From UBA1563 sp041671545 (GTDB lineage Bacteria > Bacteroidota > Ignavibacteria > Ignavibacteriales > Ignavibacteriaceae), in contig JBAZBI010000002.1 of the NCBI GenBank assembly GCA_041671545.1, positions 62,001 to 126,000 on the forward strand: DNA of 64,000 bases, written 5' to 3'. The notes under the pieces are model-generated. The model was not told the origin of the DNA, searched no databases, and was given only the letters and a program-made list of their open reading frames with translations. The translations under genes and the position numbers were made by a program. Shown here piece after piece: positions 41,234 to 50,399 of this stretch (positions are counted from its first letter, which is position 1; each line of letters opens with the position of its first letter).

Positions 41234-41654
41234 TTATTATTTCTCCTCGATAGTGATTTATTTGTAAAACACTTTTGTTAATAAAATTGAGTTATTCTAA
41301 ACCGTTAATTTAATTCACAAACGTTAACAATCTTTGCTTTTAACAGATATGAATACACATTCTAAAAATAGATGTTCTTAAATTTATTTCAAAATAAAAT
41401 AACCTTTATTTTGAAGCTTTTTTCAAATGGCTCTCCGACACATGATTATATTATAATTAAGTATTTAAATTTAAAACTAATTATTATAATAATAGTGTTG
41501 ATATGTTAACAACACAAAAACTCTTTATCCTGTAACAAGTTAGAAAATTTTCTCTTCATTTATTTTGTTGGCTAATTCTTAAGAATCTGAAGTTATTAAT
41601 TATTTTGTGTACAACTGAATGTTATTAACAAGTTCTTAAGAGCTAAAAAACAAG
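41234..41654. other. AT-rich spacer between exbB and dnaA
   Basis: 421 bases without a gene that I can see. It is very rich in A and T, with runs of A/T near 41440-41490. It contains small symmetric elements: GTGTTG ... CAACAC at 41495-41515 and the palindrome ATTCTTAAGAAT at 41575-41586. It also contains TTATTAACA-like words that faintly resemble DnaA boxes. It includes the exbB promoter region and might be part of a bipartite replication origin with the spacer on the other side of dnaA. Confidence 0.4.
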
Positions 41655-43070
41655 TTATGAACAGACGGTTTCTATTTTATTTTTTATAGAAACCACGTTT
41701 TCTTTAAAAGATTTATCACTTTGTAACAGTTTATCAATTGTGGTGCAAGCATGAATTACCGTTGAGTGATCTCTTCCGCCGAAGTGCAAACCTATGGTTT
41801 TGAGAGACGACTTGGTTAATTCTTTCGATAAAAACATCGACAACTGTCTTGCTAAAACAACTTCTTGTTTTCTTGTTTTGGCTCTTACTTTATTCTCTTC
41901 AACACTCAAAAACTCACAAACTATCTTTGTAATTATGTCTATTCCGATATTGATTTTCTTGGCTGTTGATATTTCTTTTACTGATTTTTTAACAAGTTCA
42001 AGAGTAATTTCCTTTGAGTTTAACGAAACATTAGCTAACAACTTGATTAAACATCCTTCGAGTTCACGAATGTTAGAAGTAATATTTGATGCTATATATT
42101 CTAAAATTTCACTTGAAATAGCTATACCAAAATCGTTCGCTTTTTTACTTAAGATCGCCATCCTGGTTTCATAATCAGGTGGTTGAATATCGGCTTGTAA
42201 ACCCCAATGGAATCTTGAGATTAACCGCTCATCCATTCCTTTAAGATCTTTTGGCGCTTTATCGCTTGATAGAATTATTTGTTTGCCAGATTGGTGAAGC
42301 GTATTAAAAATGTTAAAAAAGTATTCCTGGGTCTTTTCTTTGTGGATTAAAAACTGAATATCGTCTAAAATTAAAACATCCATCGCCCGGTAATAAGCTG
42401 AGAACTCGTTCGCTTTATTGTTTTGGATAGCATCTAAAAACTCAACCGTAAATTGATCGGAAGAAAGATAAATTATCTTTTTGTTGGGCATTTTTGTTAA
42501 AATCTCGTTCCCAATCGCTTGAATAAGGTGTGTTTTTCCTAACCCGACTCCACCATAAACAAAAAACGGGTTGAAGGCTGTTCCCCCGGGGTTGTCGCTT
42601 ATCGCACCGGCGGCAGCTCTCGCAAGTTGATTTCCTTCACCTTTAATAAAATTATCGAAGGTGTATTTTGGATTAAGTGTGTTTTTAATTCTTTCTCTAG
42701 GTTTTAGCGATGAAGAGACTACTTTTTCCTGTGTTTTTACTATATGTTGATTTAACTGGTCGTTTTGCTTTTCGTTCTCATGATCAAAATCATTCACAAC
42801 AACATATTCAAGTTTTGCTTGATCACCGGCGGCGGATTTTAGTGCTTTGGTTATTAAAGATTTGTAATGTTCCTCTATCCACTCCCAATGAAAATTTCCC
42901 GGAAGCTCAACCTTTAGCACGTTGTTAAAATGTCCGACAGGTTTTATAGGAAGGAACCAAGTGCTATAAGCCATCGGGCTCACGCTCTCTTTTATCACCT
43001 TTAGACAATTAGCCCAAATTCTTTCAGGGGTTATAGTTTGGGTAGAGTAAGAGGAATCAAGCGTTATCAT
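41655..43070 (-). CDS. dnaA: Chromosomal replication initiator DnaA
   Basis: 471-residue AAA+ initiator that binds DnaA boxes and opens the origin. Domain I is about 1-90 (WANCLKVIKESVSPMAYSTW), followed by a variable domain II. Domain III has Walker A GGVGLGKTHL near 173 and Walker B LILDDIQFL near 235. Domain IV (about 370-471) has the DNA-binding signature GGRDHSTVIHA. The ATG is at 43070, with a DnaA-box-like TTTTCCACA just upstream at 43074-43082, which suggests autoregulation. Unlike many bacteria, dnaN does not follow. Confidence 0.97.
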   Translation of the reverse strand: MITLDSSYSTQTITPERIWANCLKVIKESVSPMAYSTWFLPIKPVGHFNNVLKVELPGNFHWEWIEEHYKSLITKALKSAAGDQAKLEYVVVNDFDHENEKQNDQLNQHIVKTQEKVVSSSLKPRERIKNTLNPKYTFDNFIKGEGNQLARAAAGAISDNPGGTAFNPFFVYGGVGLGKTHLIQAIGNEILTKMPNKKIIYLSSDQFTVEFLDAIQNNKANEFSAYYRAMDVLILDDIQFLIHKEKTQEYFFNIFNTLHQSGKQIILSSDKAPKDLKGMDERLISRFHWGLQADIQPPDYETRMAILSKKANDFGIAISSEILEYIASNITSNIRELEGCLIKLLANVSLNSKEITLELVKKSVKEISTAKKINIGIDIITKIVCEFLSVEENKVRAKTRKQEVVLARQLSMFLSKELTKSSLKTIGLHFGGRDHSTVIHACTTIDKLLQSDKSFKENVVSIKNKIETVCS

Positions 43071-43598
43071 TAGTTTTCCACAATGAAAAATTACAAAATC
43101 AATTAATATTTAAAGAATAAGAGGGTTGAGTATTCACAGCAACCACATTATTAACAACTTTTTAACATTAAACGTACGCCGGTAACACACTATAAAATAA
43201 AGAATTACAGCAAGTTGTTTTAAATTAATAACGTTTGTCTTGTGTTTTATGGTGCAGTTTAACCGAAAACAATTTGTGAAACGTTTCCACAATGGCGACT
43301 TATCCACAGTTTTTCAACAATTTATAATCGACTGTTTTCTAATGAAAAAATAGAGAGATGGAAGTTGTATTGCAAGTTAAATTTTATAAAAAGTAATAAA
43401 AATAGTGCTCAACAATTTTTTCGTACCAAGTTCTTACTTACCTGAGTAAATTATCAAAAAAGAAGAGGTAAAACGATGTGGATTAATTCCTTCCTATAGA
43501 CGGAGCGGGGAAACGTCCGGAAATTTTCATTCCTTTTTGAGTTGTTTATTTACCGATAAGTGGTTATTTTTGCTTCCTTTATAATAGGAGAAACAATA
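43071..43598. other. oriC: Putative replication origin and divergent promoters (dnaA/rpmH)
   Basis: A 528-base AT-rich spacer between dnaA (-) and rpmH (+). It holds one perfect DnaA box TTATCCACA (43300-43308) and near-matches TTTTCCACA (43074-43082), GTTTCCACA (43283-43291) and TAATCCACA on the minus strand (43477-43485). AT-only stretches between about 43330 and 43420 could be the unwinding element. The position beside dnaA and rpmH-rnpA-yidD-yidC is the classical origin context. A ribosome site TAGGAG lies at 43585-43590 for rpmH. The origin call is an inference. Confidence 0.6.
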
Positions 43599-43745
43599 AT
43601 GAAAAGAACATATCAGCCAAGTAATAGAAAAAGAAAAAATAAACACGGTTTTCGTGAAAGAATGAGTTCTAAGGACGGAAGAAGCATTATTTCTAGACGC
43701 AGAGCTAAAGGTAGAAAAAAACTGACGGTTAGTGACGAAAAGTAA
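43599..43745 (+). CDS. rpmH: Ribosomal protein L34
   Basis: 48-residue large-subunit protein, extremely basic, with the universal start MKRTYQPSNRKRKNKHGFR and SSKDGRSIISRRRAKGRKKL. TAGGAG is 8 bases before the ATG at 43599. The frame is open upstream for 13 codons, but they are not conserved. rnpA starts 6 bases after the stop. Confidence 0.97.
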   Translation: MKRTYQPSNRKRKNKHGFRERMSSKDGRSIISRRRAKGRKKLTVSDEK

Positions 43746-43751
43746 TGAATT

Positions 43752-44156
43752 GTGAAACGGCTTTCTTTTGGCAAAAGTGAACGGATAAAAGATAAAAAAC
43801 ACTTCGAAAAAATTTATGAAAGTGGAAAAGTTTTCTTTTCTTCCGATAAAAAAGTTAAAGCTGTTTACCTTTTTATTGATGACAGTGACGTTAATTATCC
43901 CATGGTTGCTGTAGCGGTTTCAAAAAAAGCCGGAAATGCGTTTTGGAGAAACCGTGTGAAAAGACTTCTGCGAGAAGCTTACCGTTTAAATAAACTCCCG
44001 ATTTCTGCCTTTTGTGTTGAAGAGAGAAAACAATTATATATTATTTTATCGCCTTTCCGTGTAAATCAAAAAGAAAATAAAACAATAAAACTTTTTGAAC
44101 TACTGCCGGGCGTTCAAGAAATATTAGGCACTTTACTTAAAAGTGATGAAAAATGA
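43752..44156 (+). CDS. rnpA: Ribonuclease P protein component
   Basis: 134-residue basic protein that assists RNase P RNA in tRNA 5' processing. The RNR-type signature is present as AFWRNRVKRLLREAYR, and the N-terminal FGKSERIKDKKHFEKIYESGK fits the family. The start is GTG at 43752. Its last four bases overlap yidD (ATGA). No RNase P RNA gene was seen in the window. Confidence 0.95.
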   Translation: MKRLSFGKSERIKDKKHFEKIYESGKVFFSSDKKVKAVYLFIDDSDVNYPMVAVAVSKKAGNAFWRNRVKRLLREAYRLNKLPISAFCVEERKQLYIILSPFRVNQKENKTIKLFELLPGVQEILGTLLKSDEK

Positions 44157-44362
44157 AATACATCTTTATTTTACTTATTAAAGGCTATCAAAAGATTATT
44201 TCACCACTGTTTCCTCCTTCATGCCGGTTTTATCCAACTTGTTCTGAATATGCAATTCAAGCCTTTAGTAAATACGGCGTTATTAAAGGCGGTGCAAAAG
44301 CAACTTGGCGAATTTTACGCTGCAACCCATTTAATAAAGGAGGATTCGATCCTCTTACTTAA
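44153..44362 (+). CDS. yidD: YidD membrane protein insertion efficiency factor
   Basis: 69 residues. The conserved cysteine motif SCRFYPTCSEYA is followed by KGGAKATWRILRCNPF, which is diagnostic. YidD is a small membrane-associated protein that aids YidC-dependent insertion. It overlaps rnpA by four bases and sits 12 bases before yidC. Confidence 0.96.
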   Translation: MKYIFILLIKGYQKIISPLFPPSCRFYPTCSEYAIQAFSKYGVIKGGAKATWRILRCNPFNKGGFDPLT

Positions 44363-44374
44363 TACAGGAATAGT

Positions 44375-46222
44375 ATGGAAAAACAAACTACATTAGCATT
44401 TGTCTTAATTGGAGCGATCCTGATGGTGTGGCTCTATTTAAACACACCGAACACACCTCCGGCAAAACAAAAAAAACAGGAAATAGTTAAACAATCAGAT
44501 ACGCCAAAAGTTGCTGAAACAAAAAAAGAAGAGATAGCCGAAGCTACCATCAACAAAGACTCTCTCTCTCTTGGTTCTTTTTTCTCATCCGTGCAAGTTC
44601 CGGAAAATATCATCACGATCGAAACCGATGAAGCGGTTATTGAGCTTTCAACTAAAGGGGGAAAGATCACCAAATATTTTTTAAAGAAATATAATAATTG
44701 GCAGTACACAAAAGCTTCAAGTGAAAAACCTTACTACGAAAAAAACATTCAACTTCTTAACTATTCAAAAGGAAGCAGTTTTGATTTAGCTTTTATTACT
44801 TCAGAAGGCAAAGCTATTTCAACCGCAGATTTATCTTTTAGCCCATCCGTTACCTCAACCAATATAAAGTTAACCGGAAAAGATTCCCTTTCTCTTTCAT
44901 TCATTTATAACACAAAGAATAACGGTTACATTAAAAAGAATTTTATCTTTTATGGTAACCGTTACGATACCCGCTTCACCGTTGAGTTTTCCAAGCTAAA
45001 CAGTATAGTTACCAATGGAATGTATGATGTTGTTTGGAACAGCGGATTACGTTTTGTTGAAGAAAATTCAGTTGATGAAGCAGCCGCTGCAAACGCAAGT
45101 GTATTTTCTGGCGGCGAGCAAATAATTATTGATGCGCCGAGCGGCGGTGAGAAGATTGAAAAAGATTTCGGAGGAAAGGTAGATTGGGTTACCATTCGAA
45201 ATAAATATTTTGCCGCTATTATCGCCCCGGAAAAAACGGAAAATGTTGAAGGCGCTTACATAAAAGGAACTGCTCACCACTGGCAAAACGGTGGAATAAG
45301 AGAAAATTATTCCGCAAGATTAAAAATGAAAATGAACAACTCGGAAAAAACTTCCGAATCTTTTTTAATTTACTTAGGTCCGGTCAGTTACGATCTTTTT
45401 AAGGATTATGGAAAGAATTTCGATAAGATTATTGACTTCGGCGGATTTATCGGGCTAAAAGTTATCGTTCGCCCGATAGCGGAATATTTAATGCTTCCGC
45501 TTTTCAAATTTCTCCATCTATTTATTCCGAACTACGGATTTGTAATTATAGTTTTTTCACTTATAATAAAATTAGTTACCTATCCTCTTACCAAAAGCAG
45601 CATGCATTCAATGAAAAAAATGCAAATGCTTCAACCTAAGATCGCAGAAATAAAAGAAAAATTTAAAGACGACCCGACAAAACTGAATAAAGAAACGATG
45701 AAGTTGTATTCGACTTACGGAATTAATCCCGCCGGCGGATGCTTACCCATGCTGCTTCAAATGCCGATCTTTATTGCTCTTTGGGGATTGTTCCAAACCG
45801 CCATTGAGTTGAGACAACAGCCTTTTATGTTGTGGATACACGATCTTTCCAAGCCGGATATTATTTATCATTTGGGTTTTAAACTTCCATTGTTTGGTAT
45901 CGATCAAATAAGCGGACTTGCTTTGCTTATGGGAATTACAACCTTTGTTCAGCAAAAACAAACCATCAAAGATCCTTCGCAGCAAGCGATGGTTTATGTT
46001 ATGCCGGTCATGCTCACATTCTTGTTTATGTCGTTTCCTTCGGGACTAAATTTGTATTATTTTCTTTTTAATTTATTCTCAATTGCGCAGCAATACTATG
46101 TTACGAATTACGGAAAACAAGAAGTGTTGGAACCTGTTAAAAATCCAAAAAAGAAAAGTGGATTTATGCAGCGTATGATGGAAGCAGCAGAACAAAATGC
46201 GAAAGTTAAAAACAAAAAATAA
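44375..46222 (+). CDS. yidC: Membrane protein insertase YidC
   Basis: 615-residue Gram-negative-type insertase. N-terminal helix (about 7-23), large periplasmic beta domain (about 60-345), then the conserved five-helix core with VKVIVRPIAEYLMLP, the hydrophilic-groove Arg region and GGCLPMLLQMPIFIALWGLFQ. The coiled cytoplasmic loop KKMQMLQPKIAEIKEKF is present, and the tail is Lys-rich. It is the last gene of rpmH-rnpA-yidD-yidC. Confidence 0.96.
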   Translation: MEKQTTLAFVLIGAILMVWLYLNTPNTPPAKQKKQEIVKQSDTPKVAETKKEEIAEATINKDSLSLGSFFSSVQVPENIITIETDEAVIELSTKGGKITKYFLKKYNNWQYTKASSEKPYYEKNIQLLNYSKGSSFDLAFITSEGKAISTADLSFSPSVTSTNIKLTGKDSLSLSFIYNTKNNGYIKKNFIFYGNRYDTRFTVEFSKLNSIVTNGMYDVVWNSGLRFVEENSVDEAAAANASVFSGGEQIIIDAPSGGEKIEKDFGGKVDWVTIRNKYFAAIIAPEKTENVEGAYIKGTAHHWQNGGIRENYSARLKMKMNNSEKTSESFLIYLGPVSYDLFKDYGKNFDKIIDFGGFIGLKVIVRPIAEYLMLPLFKFLHLFIPNYGFVIIVFSLIIKLVTYPLTKSSMHSMKKMQMLQPKIAEIKEKFKDDPTKLNKETMKLYSTYGINPAGGCLPMLLQMPIFIALWGLFQTAIELRQQPFMLWIHDLSKPDIIYHLGFKLPLFGIDQISGLALLMGITTFVQQKQTIKDPSQQAMVYVMPVMLTFLFMSFPSGLNLYYFLFNLFSIAQQYYVTNYGKQEVLEPVKNPKKKSGFMQRMMEAAEQNAKVKNKK

Positions 46223-46271
46223 TCAACAAGATATTCCTTCTCTTTTGATTGAGAGGTGAAAAGGAAAACCG

Positions 46272-48974
46272 GTGTCGAAAAAGTTTAAGATATTACTCTT
46301 ACCGCTTCTAATTGCGGCATCGGTTTTTGCCCAGCAAAAAATAATTCTAAAAACAGAATACATTCAAAAACAACTTCCCTTTTATCTTACACAAAATATT
46401 CCCGCACCGCAGCCGAAAATTGCACTCGCTTTAAGTGGCGGCGGAGCCAGGGGAGTAGCTCAAATAGGCGTCCTTAAAGCTTTAGAAGAAAAAAATATTC
46501 CAATAGACTTCCTGGTCGGCACAAGCATGGGAAGCATTATTGGCGGCCTTTATTCAGCAGGCTATTCAGTTAAAACTCTCGATTCAATCGCAAGAACTGC
46601 AGACTGGAATTATCTTCTTTCTGTTGATGCAAAAACTAACCGGCGGGATTTATTCGTTGATCAAAAAATATCGGAAGACAAAGCGGTTCTTACGCTTCGT
46701 TTAAAAGGATTAAAGCCAATCATTCCCACTTCTGTAAACGATGGGCAAAGACTTTCAAATTATTTAAATCTCCTTTCCTTTCAAGCGCCGGTAAAAGTAA
46801 AAAATTCGTTTGATGATTTTGAAATTAAATTTCGTGCGGTCTGCACTAATTTGGAAACCGGAGATGCAGTTGTTCTCGGATCGGGATCGTTAAGCCAGGC
46901 GATGAGAGCCAGTTCAAGCGTTTCGTTTTTGCTTTCTCCTGTAAAAATGGATACTTTAACTTTAGTTGATGGTGGGTTAGTGGCAAACATTCCGGTAAAA
47001 ATTGCTAAAAAATTCCGTCCCGATGTTTTAATTGCCGTGAACACAACGGGAGATTTGCATCCAAAATCCGAATTAGAACTTCCCTGGATGGTGGCGGATC
47101 AATTGGTTAGCATCCCGATGAAATTATTGAATGAAGAACAACTCCGGTTTGCCGATTTTGTTATAACACCAAATCTTAATGGAGTCGGTTCCACCGATTA
47201 TAGCAGCGTTGATTCATTAATAATGCTTGGATACAACTCAGCTACACCACTGCTCGAAGCCGTTGAGAGAAAAATTCAATTCGTTTATAATCACAACATT
47301 CATCAAAATGAAATTTTCTTTAAGGACGTAAGCGTAAGCGGTAGTAGTGAGTTGGGAAAAGATTTTTTAACAGAAGCAGGAAAGAAAGATTCTCTTTCGA
47401 GCGGTGATATTCTTAATTATCTTTATCAGCAAAACAGAGAAGGTACATATGATTCCCTTTGGGCTGAAATAGATATAACAAACGCAAAAACAGAAATTAC
47501 TTTTAGGGGCGAAAAAGTTAGAACGGTTGAATCAATTCAATATCAAGGAATTACTCTTCTATCAATAGATACCGTAAAATCGATCTTAAAAAAACTTGAA
47601 GATCAACCGTTTAACGGATTGAAAACTTTTTCCGTGATTAAAGAAATTCTTGAACTTTATCGGATTGCCGGTTATTCATTGGCGGAACTTGATTCTGTTT
47701 CTTTCAACAAATCATCTCAGCATCTTGCTTTGTTTTTTAGCGAAGGCGTGGTTTCTGAAGTTAAGATTAAAGGAAACTCATACACTAATCCGACTATAAT
47801 TTCAAGGGAGTTTCCAATACGTGAAGGAGAAGTTTTTGAATCGGAAAGAATCCGGCAAGGATTAACAAATCTGCGCAGCACCGGTTTGTTTGAGAATGTT
47901 TATGTTCAAATTGAAAAAGAGAATGATAAAAAAATTTTAACACTCATCGTAGATGAAAAAATTTCAAACACTGCGCGGATTGGATTTAAATTCGATAACG
48001 AAAACAAACCACAATTCTGGTTTGATGTTCGCGACGCAAACATTTTGGGAACAGCAACCGAGCTGGGTTTGCTCGTTTACTTATCGGCTCGCGGACGCTC
48101 TTACACGTTAGAGCACAAAGCCGATAGAATTTTTGATACATATCTTACGTACAATATTAACACGTATTATAAATCAAATGATGTTTTTGTATATCGGGAT
48201 GTTCCGTCAACGAGCAGTAAATTTTTTAAACGTGAAAACGTGGGAGAATATAATCAAGCTTTTTACGGTTTATCTGCTGCAATCGGTATGCAAGTAAAAA
48301 AGTTCGGCAACGTTATTTTTAAAGGAAAATATGAAATTAATGAGTTAAAAAACTTAAAGAATCTTGAAGTTGATCCAACCATATATTCTTTTATAAGTTT
48401 TCGTGTTTCATCAAACATCGATACACAGGATAAATATCCTTATCCAACCAAAGGAGTAAAAGTCTCAGCCTTTTATGAAACGGCACAAAAAATAACCGGT
48501 CTCTCCTCCGGATTTGCAAATATCGGATTCAACTACAAAAGCTATTTCTCGCTAAACAATATTCACACAGTTGGGTTAGGTTTTAAGATGGGTTTTGCAG
48601 ACAAAACACTTCCGCTCAGTCAGCAGTATTCGATTGGCGGGCAATATTCTTTCTTCGGAATGCGTGAAGACGAGTTCCGCGGCAGACAGATTCTTGCTTC
48701 TTCATTTGAATATCGTTTATTTCTTCCGGTTAAAATCTTTTTCCCAACATACTTCTTATTGCGTTATGATTTAGGTAACACCTGGCCTGCGCGTGAGCAA
48801 ATTCGATTTAAAGATTTGCGACATGGAGTTGGAGGAACATTCTCTTTTGATACACCGATTGGTCCGGCAGATTTTTCGGTTGGCAGAAGCTTTCTTTTTG
48901 TAAAAAATCTTCCGGGAAATCCTATTAGCCTTGGTCCCGTTTACTTTTACTTTTCGATAGGGTATTATTACTAA
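46272..48974 (+). CDS. Patatin-like phospholipase fused to POTRA and outer-membrane barrel
   Basis: 900 residues. A signal peptide ends at SVFAQ. The patatin domain (about 48-300) has the oxyanion motif SGGGARG (55-61), the nucleophile GTSMG (Ser85) and a catalytic Asp in LVDGGLVANIP. A POTRA-like region follows (about 410-560, VSEVKIKGNSYTNPTIISREF), then a BamA/TpsB-type 16-stranded barrel (about 590-900, ending FSIGYYY). This is the PlpD/type Vd autotransporter layout, in which the lipase is exported and may be displayed or released. The start is GTG at 46272 after AAGGAAAA. Confidence 0.9.
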   Translation: MSKKFKILLLPLLIAASVFAQQKIILKTEYIQKQLPFYLTQNIPAPQPKIALALSGGGARGVAQIGVLKALEEKNIPIDFLVGTSMGSIIGGLYSAGYSVKTLDSIARTADWNYLLSVDAKTNRRDLFVDQKISEDKAVLTLRLKGLKPIIPTSVNDGQRLSNYLNLLSFQAPVKVKNSFDDFEIKFRAVCTNLETGDAVVLGSGSLSQAMRASSSVSFLLSPVKMDTLTLVDGGLVANIPVKIAKKFRPDVLIAVNTTGDLHPKSELELPWMVADQLVSIPMKLLNEEQLRFADFVITPNLNGVGSTDYSSVDSLIMLGYNSATPLLEAVERKIQFVYNHNIHQNEIFFKDVSVSGSSELGKDFLTEAGKKDSLSSGDILNYLYQQNREGTYDSLWAEIDITNAKTEITFRGEKVRTVESIQYQGITLLSIDTVKSILKKLEDQPFNGLKTFSVIKEILELYRIAGYSLAELDSVSFNKSSQHLALFFSEGVVSEVKIKGNSYTNPTIISREFPIREGEVFESERIRQGLTNLRSTGLFENVYVQIEKENDKKILTLIVDEKISNTARIGFKFDNENKPQFWFDVRDANILGTATELGLLVYLSARGRSYTLEHKADRIFDTYLTYNINTYYKSNDVFVYRDVPSTSSKFFKRENVGEYNQAFYGLSAAIGMQVKKFGNVIFKGKYEINELKNLKNLEVDPTIYSFISFRVSSNIDTQDKYPYPTKGVKVSAFYETAQKITGLSSGFANIGFNYKSYFSLNNIHTVGLGFKMGFADKTLPLSQQYSIGGQYSFFGMREDEFRGRQILASSFEYRLFLPVKIFFPTYFLLRYDLGNTWPAREQIRFKDLRHGVGGTFSFDTPIGPADFSVGRSFLFVKNLPGNPISLGPVYFYFSIGYYY

Positions 48975-48988
48975 ATTCAGATAGCGTT

Positions 48989-49019
48989 AAAGATTAAATT
49001 AATTTCTTAATCTTTTTTC
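48989..49019 (+). terminator. Terminator after the patatin gene
   Basis: Arms AAAGATTAA/TTAATCTTT, perfect over nine bases, with a nine-base loop, followed by TTTCTT. It lies 15 bases after the stop. Confidence 0.65.
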
Positions 49020-49066
49020 TTAATTACTATGTAAGGCAACTTACTAATATTTTTTAGGAGAGTGAT

Positions 49067-50278
49067 ATGAAAAGAGTTCTTTTCTTTCTTTCCGTTTTAG
49101 TGCTTACAAGTTTTGCCCAAAACAAAAAAGAAGATGAAAATCTTATTGAAAACATCTTAATACAAAACGAAAAACTTTTTCCGCTGGTTTTAGAAAATCC
49201 TCAAAAATACCGCGTTCAAATTATCTACACGCAAATAGACAAAACAAAAAGCGGTGCCGCAAAGCTTTCAACTTATAAATACCGGCTCGACGCAAGAAAA
49301 TATTTTTATCCCGCAAGCACCGTAAAGCTCCCCGCAGCATTATTAACACTCGAAAAAATAAATCAATTAAGTATCAAAGGATTAACAAAGGAAACTCCAC
49401 TCCGGATTGACAGCGCTTATTCGGGACAAACTAAGGTTGAGTTTGATTCGTCTTCCCAAAACAAACTTCCCTCACTGGCAAACTATATCAAAAAGATTTT
49501 TCTTGTAAGCGATAATGATTCTTATAATCGATTATATGAATTTCTGGGGCAGCAAGCAATTAATGAAAAACTTTGGAGGAAAGAATATCTAAACGTGCTG
49601 ATCAATCACCGCTTGAATGGCGGCTTAGCGCGAGAAGAAAACCGGTTCACGAATCCATTTACGTTTTATATAAAAGATAAAATTATTTATGAACAGCCAT
49701 TGCAATTTAATCATGATCAATACCAAAATGATGTTGAAGATTTACTTCAGGGAAAAGGAGTTGTTGAAGGTGACAGTGTTCATTCTCATCCGAAAGATTT
49801 TACGTTATCAAATTATTTTGCGTTAGAAGAGCAGCATGAAATGCTAAAATCAATATTCTTTCCGCAATCGGTTGCAATGGAAAAGAGATTTAATTTAACA
49901 AAAGAGGATTTTACCTTTCTGAAAAAATATATGTCGATGCTGCCGCGAGAAAGCGAATTCACAGAATACCACGATTATAAACATTATCCCGATGGTTGTG
50001 TTAAGTTTTTTCTTTGTGGAGACACAAAAGATACTCTTCCGAATTATCTAAGGATTTATAACAAAGCAGGAATGGCTTACGGCTATTTAATAGACAACGC
50101 TTACATTGTTGATTCAAAAAACAAAGTTGATTTTCTGTTAAGCGCGGTTATCTACGTGAATGAAGATGAAATCTTTAATGATGATAAATATGAGTATGAT
50201 GAGATCGGTTTACCGTTTCTGGCGAATCTTGGAAGAGTGATTTATGGTTATGAGTTGGAGAGAAAAAATCGTAAATGA
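49067..50278 (+). CDS. Class A beta-lactamase-like serine hydrolase
   Basis: 403 residues with a signal peptide (ends TSFAQ). The penicillin-recognising fold is indicated by S-x-x-K in ASTVKL (Ser84, Lys87) and SDN at 148-150, both at proper spacing, plus a late KAG in IYNKAGMAYG where beta-lactamases have KTG. The protein is about 100 residues longer than a true class A enzyme, with an insert after SDN (about 165-290). It could be a peptidoglycan or peptide hydrolase rather than a resistance enzyme. GAGAGTG precedes the ATG. Confidence 0.8.
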   Translation: MKRVLFFLSVLVLTSFAQNKKEDENLIENILIQNEKLFPLVLENPQKYRVQIIYTQIDKTKSGAAKLSTYKYRLDARKYFYPASTVKLPAALLTLEKINQLSIKGLTKETPLRIDSAYSGQTKVEFDSSSQNKLPSLANYIKKIFLVSDNDSYNRLYEFLGQQAINEKLWRKEYLNVLINHRLNGGLAREENRFTNPFTFYIKDKIIYEQPLQFNHDQYQNDVEDLLQGKGVVEGDSVHSHPKDFTLSNYFALEEQHEMLKSIFFPQSVAMEKRFNLTKEDFTFLKKYMSMLPRESEFTEYHDYKHYPDGCVKFFLCGDTKDTLPNYLRIYNKAGMAYGYLIDNAYIVDSKNKVDFLLSAVIYVNEDEIFNDDKYEYDEIGLPFLANLGRVIYGYELERKNRK

Positions 50279-50298
50279 AAAGCAGATTAAACCAATTT

Positions 50299-50383
50299 GA
50301 ATAACGAATATTGAACAAGGAATGATGAACGTCGAAGTATTCTACTTCTAAATTCGGCATTCCTTATTCGTTATTCAATATTC
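50299..50383. repeat. Long imperfect palindrome between convergent genes
   Basis: Left arm GAATAACGAATA plus AGGAATG (interrupted by seven bases) pairs with CATTCCT plus TATTCGTTATTC on the right. The apex has a further small hairpin GAAGTA/TACTTC. The whole element is about 85 bases. It can act as a bidirectional terminator. The word pattern (ATTCGTTATTCAATATTC) looks like a dispersed intergenic palindrome, but only one copy is in the window. Confidence 0.55.
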
Positions 50384-50399
50384 ATTTTGGAATCAAGAA

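Noticed and set aside
43498..43535. GGGGAAACGTCCGG, which resembles the GAGGAAAGTCCGGGC start of bacterial RNase P RNA
   Set aside because: Only about 90 bases remain before rpmH and no second conserved core (ACAGAA region) is present on either side, so an RNase P RNA cannot fit.
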